A DNA stretch of 64,000 bases from Halomonas halophila. Its GTDB lineage: Bacteria > Pseudomonadota > Gammaproteobacteria > Pseudomonadales > Halomonadaceae. A model generated the notes under the pieces. That model did no database searches, had not been told where the DNA came from, and was given only the letters and a program-made list of their open reading frames with translations. Where the stretch lies: NCBI RefSeq assembly GCF_030406665.1, contig NZ_CP129121.1, positions 3,224,001 through 3,288,000 of the forward strand. Reading direction: 5' to 3'. Made by a program: the position numbers and the translations under genes. Numbering within the stretch: position 1 is the first letter of the stretch; each line of letters starts with the position of its first letter. Shown in pieces: positions 8,804 through 14,339 of this stretch.

Positions 8804-10436
8804 CGAAAATCTCCTTCATGGGAATACGAAAACGGTCGGCCTTCTCCAGATCGGCCGCCAGGACCAGCTCGAGCAGATAGCGCGCGCGCAGGAACATGCG
8901 GCTGGCCAGCGACTGGTCGAGGATGAAACGGGTCGAGGTGGCGAAGGAGCGCGCCAGCCCCAGCGCCAGCCTCAGCTCGAAGGTGGTGTCGCCTCGGGAC
9001 GTCGCATAGCGCCGCGCCGTGCGATAGAAGTCCTGGGCCAGGCCCATGATGCGACGGCGCAGCGGGGCATCCATGATCTGCAGCCGATAGTTGGAGACCA
9101 TGAACACCGAGACGTCCTGCACGTAGTCCATGTAGCTGGAGCGGTGCAGGTCGATGAAGTTGATCCGCCGCTCGAGCGGGTCGTAGATGATGTTGTCGAC
9201 GTTGAAGTCGCCGTGGATGTACACCGAGAACGGCGCACCCAGCTCGGCCTCCCGGACTCTGGCGCGCTCGACCAGCGCATCGAAGCCGAGCAGCTCGACG
9301 CCGCACACCGTCGCGCCGCTGCTACGGAACTCGGGATGGATCTTGTAGACCTCGCCGAGGCGCTTCTCGAGCTGCTGCATGTAGCCGGCGGCGACCGGGG
9401 TGTCGGTATGGGTCTCCTGCCACACCGACTTCAGCGTGCGGGTGAGCCGCTTGAGGGCCTCGTCGAGCAGCTCGGGCGACTCGTTGAGCAGGATGTGCTC
9501 GAAGGTGAAGCCGGGCAGGTGCTCGATCAGCAGCGCCGCCGACTGGCCGCGCTTCTTGTAGGACAGGATCCTGGGCGCCAGGCCGGGATAGATCTCGTGC
9601 CAGCTCTCGACCCCCTGGCGCTCTTCCTTGACCTTGCGCTTGAGGCCGTCCTTGAAGATCGCCATGTAGTCGTCGTCATCGCCCGTGGAGATGCCCGAGA
9701 TGCTGCTGCCCGATCGGGTCTCGGCGATGGGCGCCATGCTGAAGGCCTCGTCCTCGCCATCGGCCAGCTCCTCGACCAGCGAGTGCAGCGAGCGATAGCG
9801 CTCGAAGTTCATCGACTGCCCCAGGTTGGCCGAGATGATCACCTCGCTGAGATGCAGCAGCACGTCGCCCATCTGGCGGATCGTCTGGGCCACGAACAGC
9901 GCCCGGGTCAGGTCCTCGGTGCTGTTGTCGCGCTGCTTGAGCGCGGTGACGCCGTCGCCCACCCGCTGCTGGACGCGCTTGTGCAGCGTGTCCTGGAGGC
10001 GGCCGATCTGCAGCGCCTGCTGGGTGTCGCTGTCGGCGACCGCGCCCTCGACCATGGCCACGCCGGAGCGCACCAGCGCCAGCATCGGCGGGAAGTCCTC
10101 CGGCGACAGCGCCGCGGGATCGTCGACGTCGACCAGCTGGCGCACGCTCTCGCGGGCCAGCTCGGTGAGGCGGTCCAGGTCGGTGGCCACCAGCTCCAGG
10201 CTGCGCAGGATGCGCCGCCGCGCCTCGCCGGTCTTCTTGCGCGACAGCCGCCGGACGCAGTCGGCATGGATGCGCATCTTGAGGTTGCGGGCATAGCCGT
10301 CACGCTCCGAGACGCGCCGGGCGATGGCCGCGGTCGGGGTGGCAAAGAAGGCCTGGAGATTGGCCAGCTGGGAATCCACCTCGACGCACAGAAAGCGCAG
10401 GTTGTCCTGGATGCTGTCAGGTATCCGCTGGGTCAT
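8796..10436 (-). CDS. Helical (PhoU-like) domain plus aminoglycoside phosphotransferase-like kinase (GAK locus)
   Basis: A 546-residue protein. Residues 1 to about 220 are almost entirely helical and charged, with heptad-like leucines, resembling a PhoU/DUF47-type bundle. Residues about 240-520 resemble the APH/choline kinase fold: VYIHGDFNVDNIIYDP is the catalytic HGDxxxxN loop and INFIDLHRSSYMDYVQD supplies the metal-binding Asp. ATG at 10436 is preferred; an in-frame ATG at 10451 would add five residues. The gene begins inside the last 20 bases of the Nudix gene, so the two are coupled. It is a likely small-molecule or protein kinase; the substrate is unknown. Confidence 0.72.
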   Translation of the reverse strand: MTQRIPDSIQDNLRFLCVEVDSQLANLQAFFATPTAAIARRVSERDGYARNLKMRIHADCVRRLSRKKTGEARRRILRSLELVATDLDRLTELARESVRQLVDVDDPAALSPEDFPPMLALVRSGVAMVEGAVADSDTQQALQIGRLQDTLHKRVQQRVGDGVTALKQRDNSTEDLTRALFVAQTIRQMGDVLLHLSEVIISANLGQSMNFERYRSLHSLVEELADGEDEAFSMAPIAETRSGSSISGISTGDDDDYMAIFKDGLKRKVKEERQGVESWHEIYPGLAPRILSYKKRGQSAALLIEHLPGFTFEHILLNESPELLDEALKRLTRTLKSVWQETHTDTPVAAGYMQQLEKRLGEVYKIHPEFRSSGATVCGVELLGFDALVERARVREAELGAPFSVYIHGDFNVDNIIYDPLERRINFIDLHRSSYMDYVQDVSVFMVSNYRLQIMDAPLRRRIMGLAQDFYRTARRYATSRGDTTFELRLALGLARSFATSTRFILDQSLASRMFLRARYLLELVLAADLEKADRFRIPMKEIFVD

Positions 10437-10902
10437 GGAACTCGCCCGCATAGAGTGGTTCGGCCGGCAGCGCGCCGGCGCCCACCAGGCGAGGCAGCAG
10501 ATCGGCCAGATAGAAGGGAGAGAACGCCAGCCGCGGAAGGGCATCGATCCCGACCCAGCACACCTCGAGCTGGCGCTTGTCGGGGCTCGTACCGCTACGC
10601 GGCGTGTAGTCATCGGGCACGGTCGCGAGAAACAGGAAGTCGACCTGGTGTCGGCGCAGCGGCGGCTCGGTGCGCTTGAGCTTGACGTAGTCGCAGACCC
10701 GCACCAGGGTCGGCGACAGCACCTCGGTATCGATCTCCTCGCGGCACTCCCGCTGCAGGGCGGTCTCCAGGGATTCGCCGGTGTCCTGCCCGCCGCCGGG
10801 CAGGGCATAGACGTCGCCCTGCTTCCTCAGCAGAAGCAGGCGCTCGTCGCGCAGGATCAGCGCTCTGGCCGAATTGCGCACCCCGGGAATCAGCTCGGCC
10901 AT
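10417..10902 (-). CDS. Nudix hydrolase (first gene of the minus-strand GAK operon)
   Basis: A 161-residue single-domain protein with the Nudix box GGGQDTGESLETALQRECREEID. The E and REx EE positions are intact, and the usual Gly near the end is replaced by Asp. The preceding segment (NSARALILRDERLLLLRKQGDVYALPGGG) is typical of nucleotide-diphosphate hydrolases with broad specificity. It reads away from the CofD-like gene, with a 149-base divergent region containing an AT-rich palindrome. It is the second Nudix domain of the locus. Confidence 0.8.
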   Translation of the reverse strand: MAELIPGVRNSARALILRDERLLLLRKQGDVYALPGGGQDTGESLETALQRECREEIDTEVLSPTLVRVCDYVKLKRTEPPLRRHQVDFLFLATVPDDYTPRSGTSPDKRQLEVCWVGIDALPRLAFSPFYLADLLPRLVGAGALPAEPLYAGEFHDPADT

Positions 10903-10940
10903 GTTCGAGTCGCTCGTACGTCACACATCGTTAGCATGCC

Positions 10941-10963
10941 ACAAAAAATATGACATATTTGTG
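10941..10963. promoter_or_regulatory. AT-rich imperfect palindrome in the divergent GAK promoter region
   Basis: In a region of otherwise high GC, CACAAAAAATATG and CATATTTGTG form an imperfect inverted repeat across 10940-10963 (one arm has three extra A). It lies between the Nudix gene (minus) and the CofD-like gene (plus). A weak plus-strand promoter can be drawn over it (TTAGCA at 10931-10936, 17 bases, CATATT at 10954-10959). It may be an operator shared by both arms of the locus; the regulator is not known. Confidence 0.4.
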
Positions 10964-11051
10964 ACAACGCCCCGCGCCACTCAAGCCCGCGACACCGTGG
11001 CCGAAAGCAGGCAAGCTAGCCCGAAAGTCCGCCACAGGGAAGATCGACGGC

Positions 11052-12245
11052 ATGGTCGACGTTCGCGTCACCCGCACCGCCCTGGTGCCCGACCCGCTGC
11101 GGGTCCAGCGCTACCAGAAGGCCCCGGAACTGGGCCCGCGTCTGCTGTTCTTCAGCGGCGGCTCGGCCCTCAACGGCGTGTCACGGCGGCTGCAGCACTA
11201 CACCCACAACTCCATCCACCTGGTGACGCCCTTCGACTCCGGCGGCAGCTCCGCCAAGCTGCGCGAGGCCTTCCACATGCCCGCCATCGGCGACCTGCGC
11301 AGCCGGCTGATGGCGCTGGCCGACGACTCCATCCTCGGCCATCCCGAGGTCTACCGGCTGTTCACCCACCGGCTGCCGAAGGACGGCGAACCGTCGGCCC
11401 TGCGCGCGACCCTGGATGCGCTGGTGAGCGGGCGCCATCCGCTAACCGACGACATCTCCAACCCCATGCGCCGGCTGATCTGCCACCAGCTCGGCTTCTT
11501 CCGCGAGGCGATGCCCGCTGACTTCGACCTGCGCGGCGCCAGCATCGGCAACCTGATCCTGGCGGGCGGCTACCTGAACAACCACCAGCAGCTCGATCCG
11601 ATCATCTTCCTGTTCTCCAAGCTGGTGCACGTGCGCGGCACGGTGCGCGCCGTGGTCAACAAGGACTACCACCTGGCGGTCACGCTGGAAGACGGCCGCC
11701 GGGTGCTGGGCCAGCACCGCATCACCGGCAAGGAGGTCGCGCCGCTGACCTCGCCCATCGCCGGCCTCGAGCTCTCGGCCAGTCGCGACCGCGACGAGCC
11801 CGTCACCGCCAGGCTGCGCAAGAAGAACCGCCGGCTGATCGCCTCCGCCGAGCTGATCTGCTATCCGCCGGGCAGCTTCTACTCCAGCCTGCTGGCCAAC
11901 CTGCTGCCGGAAGGCGTCGGCCGGGCCATCCACGCCAACCGTTGCCCCAAGGTGTTCATACCCAACTCGAGCCCCGACCCCGAGCAGGCCGGCATGGGAC
12001 TGGAGCAGCAGATCAGCGTGCTGCTCGATACCCTGCGCCGCGACATCGGCGAAGCCCGCCCCGCCCACGAACTGGTGAACTTCGTGCTGCTCGACCGGGC
12101 GCGCGGCGACTACCCCGGCGAGCTGTCCGACGCCTTCCTGAAAGAGCTCGGCATCACTCTGATCGACACCCGGCTGATCGGCGAGAGCGGCACGCCGCAC
12201 TACGATCCCGACCTGCTGGCCACGGCCCTGCTGTCGCTGGTGTAG
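11052..12245 (+). CDS. GAK system CofD-like protein
   Basis: A 397-residue protein with the CofD/YvcK-type glycine-rich start RLLFFSGGSALNGVSRRL (about 33-50), then VTPFDSGGSSAKLREAF and SIGNLILAGGYL, all typical of the 2-phospho-L-lactate transferase (CofD) fold. CofD moves a phospholactyl group from a nucleotide carrier to the F420 precursor. Nothing else in the window points to F420, so the real substrate is open. An AGGGAAG ribosome site lies upstream of the ATG. It is the only plus-strand gene of the locus and diverges from the eight-gene minus-strand operon. Confidence 0.8.
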   Translation: MVDVRVTRTALVPDPLRVQRYQKAPELGPRLLFFSGGSALNGVSRRLQHYTHNSIHLVTPFDSGGSSAKLREAFHMPAIGDLRSRLMALADDSILGHPEVYRLFTHRLPKDGEPSALRATLDALVSGRHPLTDDISNPMRRLICHQLGFFREAMPADFDLRGASIGNLILAGGYLNNHQQLDPIIFLFSKLVHVRGTVRAVVNKDYHLAVTLEDGRRVLGQHRITGKEVAPLTSPIAGLELSASRDRDEPVTARLRKKNRRLIASAELICYPPGSFYSSLLANLLPEGVGRAIHANRCPKVFIPNSSPDPEQAGMGLEQQISVLLDTLRRDIGEARPAHELVNFVLLDRARGDYPGELSDAFLKELGITLIDTRLIGESGTPHYDPDLLATALLSLV

Positions 12246-12252
12246 GCGGGCG

Positions 12253-12705
12253 TCAGGCTACGGTAATGACCGAACACTCGGCGACGTGGCTGACCTTGTG
12301 CGAGGTGCTGCCGAAGATCATGCCGTGCATGTCGCTGATCCCGCGACTGCCCATCACGATGGCGTCGACGCCGCGCTGAGATGCCTCATGGAGGATCGTC
12401 TCGGCCGGCATGCCCTGACGCACCACTGACTCGACCTCGAGGCCGCTCAGGTCGACGGCGTCGCGCACCTTCTGCAGGGCATCGTCGGCGTCGGCCTTCA
12501 GCGAGTCGGCGATATCGTTCCAGTTGTCCGCGGTGAAGGGCTCGGGCATGCCGCCGGTGAACAGCCCCATGTTACCGGGCGGATACTCGGCCACGGTCAG
12601 CAGGATCAGCGACGCGGAGGAGCCCCGCGCCAGCTGCGCCGCGACGCCCAGCGCCTTGGCGGAGTGCTCGGAGCCGTCGACGGGCACGAGGATGGACTGA
12701 TACAT
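12253..12705 (-). CDS. Universal stress protein (UspA family)
   Basis: A 150-residue UspA-fold protein starting MYQSILVPVDGSEHSAKALG and ending VSHVAECSVITVA, with the ATP-binding pattern GSRGISDMHGMIFGSTSHKV (G-2x-G-9x-G-S/T). Such proteins bind ATP and support survival during starvation or oxygen limitation. The start at 12705 has a textbook AGGAGG five bases upstream, which rules out the longer frame extending to 12750. An FNR/Anr-type box lies about 105 bases upstream, suggesting induction under low oxygen. It converges with the CofD-like gene, whose stop is eight bases away. Confidence 0.9.
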   Translation of the reverse strand: MYQSILVPVDGSEHSAKALGVAAQLARGSSASLILLTVAEYPPGNMGLFTGGMPEPFTADNWNDIADSLKADADDALQKVRDAVDLSGLEVESVVRQGMPAETILHEASQRGVDAIVMGSRGISDMHGMIFGSTSHKVSHVAECSVITVA

Positions 12706-12804
12706 GGTGGCCTCCTGCAGGCGGATCAGGGGAAACGCTCCGCTCCCCACGGTCCTTTCAGCCTAGTCGCTGGCGGCGCAGGCGGCCGGGGATCGCCCGT
12801 GAGC

Positions 12805-12818
12805 TTGACGGACATCAA
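12805..12818 (-). promoter_or_regulatory. FNR/Anr-like box upstream of the universal stress gene
   Basis: TTGAC-GGAC-ATCAA on the plus strand (TTGAT-GTCC-GTCAA on the minus strand) matches the consensus TTGAT-N4-ATCAA at nine of ten positions. It sits in the gap between the small membrane gene and the universal stress gene, both minus strand. Anr/FNR control of usp genes is well known in pseudomonads. A convincing -10 element at the ideal class II distance was not found, so the promoter geometry is uncertain. Confidence 0.5.
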
Positions 12819-12832
12819 GCCGCGGGCCTTGC

Positions 12833-13063
12833 TCAGTCGTCGTCGGCCAGGCGACGCGCCATGGCCTTGCGCGCCTTGTTGCGACGATAGAGGCGCACCA
12901 GGGCGATCCACAGCGCGACCGCCACCATGGCGGCCAGGGTCCAGCCCTGCCACACGCGTGCCGCGTCGCCGAGCATAGTTTCCAGGGTGATGATGAGGAT
13001 GAAGCCCAGGGCCTGGCTGGCAATGGCCAGGGCCCGCAGGGTGTCGAAGGCCTGTCGTGCCAT
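12833..13063 (-). CDS. Small membrane protein of unknown function
   Basis: A 76-residue protein. Two hydrophobic stretches, about 12-28 (LAIASQALGFILIITLE) and 42-57 (LAAMVAVALWIALVRLY), are followed by a basic tail RRNKARKAMARRLADDD, predicting two membrane helices with the C-terminus in the cytoplasm. A GGGAG ribosome site stands before the ATG. No family was recognised. It lies 127 bases upstream of the universal stress gene on the same strand, but the FNR-like box between them suggests separate control. Confidence 0.6.
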   Translation of the reverse strand: MARQAFDTLRALAIASQALGFILIITLETMLGDAARVWQGWTLAAMVAVALWIALVRLYRRNKARKAMARRLADDD

Positions 13064-13176
13064 GAGTGCTCCCGCTGGATGACAGCCCCGCCCGCCGACA
13101 GTAGGCTTGGTGGGGTCAATTCGCCCAGTGTACCCGGTCCGGCCCGACGCGCCGACCCTGCCTCGAGAGAGCCCTC

Positions 13177-13977
13177 ATGGATGCCATCGCCCTCGGGCCC
13201 GTGCTGCTTCCCCTGCCCCGCCTCTACGCCCTGGCCTGTGCTCTGCTGCTGCTCGTCGCCGCCGCCCTGGCCCTGCGCCTGCCCCGCGCCCGCCGAGCGC
13301 GCTGGTTCAACGGCCTGATCATCGCCTGGCTGGTCGGCGCGCGGCTCGGCCACGTGGCCCTGAACCTGCCGGCCTACGAAGCGGCGCCGCTGGACGCGCT
13401 GAAGCTGTGGCTGCCGGGCTATCAGGCGTGGCTCGGCCTGCTCGCCGCCCTGGCCTGGAGCGCCTGGGCGCTGCGCGACCGCCTGGCCGCCATGCTCGGC
13501 GCCCAGGGCCTGACGATCGGCGCCACCCTGGCCTGGCTGGCGCTGATGAGCTGGGCGCCGCTGGGCAGCGGCATCACGCCTCGCGCCCTGCCCGAGTTGA
13601 CGCTCGAGAACCTCGAGGGCCAGCCGGTCAATCTCGCCGAGATTTCGGGCCAGCCGGTCATCGTCAACCTGTGGGCGACCTGGTGCCCGCCCTGCCGCCG
13701 CGAGCTGCCGCTGCTCGCCGAGGCCGACGCCCGGGACGACGTCACCGTGGTGGTGGTCAACCAGGGCGAGGACCTGCTGCCGGTGGCGCGCTATCTCGAT
13801 GCCCAGGGACTCACCTTCGAGCACGCCCTGCTCGACCCGCGCCAGTCGCTGATGGTGGCCAGCGATGCCCCGGGACTGCCCACCACCCTGCTGTTCGACG
13901 CCGAGGGCCGCACCCGGGAGCGCCACGTCGGCGAGCTGACCCGAGCGACCCTCGACGGCTGGCTGGACGCGGAGTAG
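13177..13977 (+). CDS. Membrane-anchored TlpA-like thiol-disulfide oxidoreductase
   Basis: A 266-residue protein. Residues 1 to about 130 contain four hydrophobic segments resembling the N-terminal part of prolipoprotein diacylglyceryl transferase-like membrane modules. Residues about 138-266 form a thioredoxin fold with VNLWATWCPPCRREL (Cys 170 and 173) and the cis-Pro loop in GLPTTLLF. TlpA/ResA proteins reduce or exchange disulfides in the periplasm, often for cytochrome c maturation. The combination occurs as a recognised architecture in gammaproteobacteria. It is transcribed alone, diverging from the small membrane gene. Confidence 0.82.
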   Translation: MDAIALGPVLLPLPRLYALACALLLLVAAALALRLPRARRARWFNGLIIAWLVGARLGHVALNLPAYEAAPLDALKLWLPGYQAWLGLLAALAWSAWALRDRLAAMLGAQGLTIGATLAWLALMSWAPLGSGITPRALPELTLENLEGQPVNLAEISGQPVIVNLWATWCPPCRRELPLLAEADARDDVTVVVVNQGEDLLPVARYLDAQGLTFEHALLDPRQSLMVASDAPGLPTTLLFDAEGRTRERHVGELTRATLDGWLDAE

Positions 13978-14021
13978 GCACCAGTTCCGACCACGTCGGC
14001 AAGCCGTAGAGGAACTCCTGC

Positions 14022-14113
14022 GCCATGGGTGAGGAGGATTCCTCCGAACGGGCTGGCCATGGAGGGCCAGCACCGGTCCTGCAAGCGTAGCGGGACGCGA
14101 GAGCGCCGCAGGG
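14022..14113 (+). repeat. Structured intergenic repeat, copy A (inverted relative to copy B)
   Basis: A 92-bp element aligned without gaps to the reverse complement of 17398-17489, with 83 identical positions. It folds into three hairpins: GGAGG-ATT-CCTCC, CTGGCC...GGCCAG and TCCTGC...GCGGGA. One pair of differences is compensatory (A-T here, C-G in copy B, in the first stem), suggesting that the structure is conserved. Whether it is transcribed is not known. Confidence 0.8.
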
Positions 14114-14237
14114 CGCCGGGAGCTACAGGGAAGTATTCGTGCGTTTCCGGGAGGCCGGCCCCGCTCGCAGGCTTGCCGACGATTGAGACATCATCCGAGG
14201 CGAACCGAGATTGCTAGGGGAAACCCCGGGAAGCCTC

Positions 14238-14266
14238 TTAAGCCGCGCCGGGGATTGCTGTAAGAT
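14238..14266 (+). promoter_or_regulatory. Possible sigma-70 promoter for rapA
   Basis: TTAAGC at 14238-14243 and TAAGAT at 14261-14266 are separated by 17 bases, matching the consensus hexamers at 3 and 4 of 6 positions. It is the best placed candidate ahead of the rapA start, about 75 bases upstream of the ATG. The match is weak. Confidence 0.35.
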
Positions 14267-14339
14267 ACCGCGCCCTGTCGCCGAGGGTCGGGTGTGGCCC
14301 GCGGCACGAGACCAGATCCCTAGCATCCCCCGAGGCATC

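Larger units (their letters stand above)
13978..14339. other. Non-coding region upstream of rapA, highly structured
   Basis: No protein gene is seen here. It contains repeat copy A (14022-14113), enclosed by a perfect 12-bp inverted repeat (CGTCGGCAAGCC at 13994-14005 and GGCTTGCCGACG at 14170-14181), and closer to rapA a possible promoter. A shorter inverted pair, AGTTCC/GGAACT, lies at about 13983-14015. The gap could hold the terminator of the TlpA-like gene as well as the rapA leader. Confidence 0.6.

Noticed and set aside
12706..12750. N-terminal extension of the universal stress protein
   Set aside because: AGGAGG sits five bases before the ATG at 12705, and the family begins MYQSILVPVDGS.
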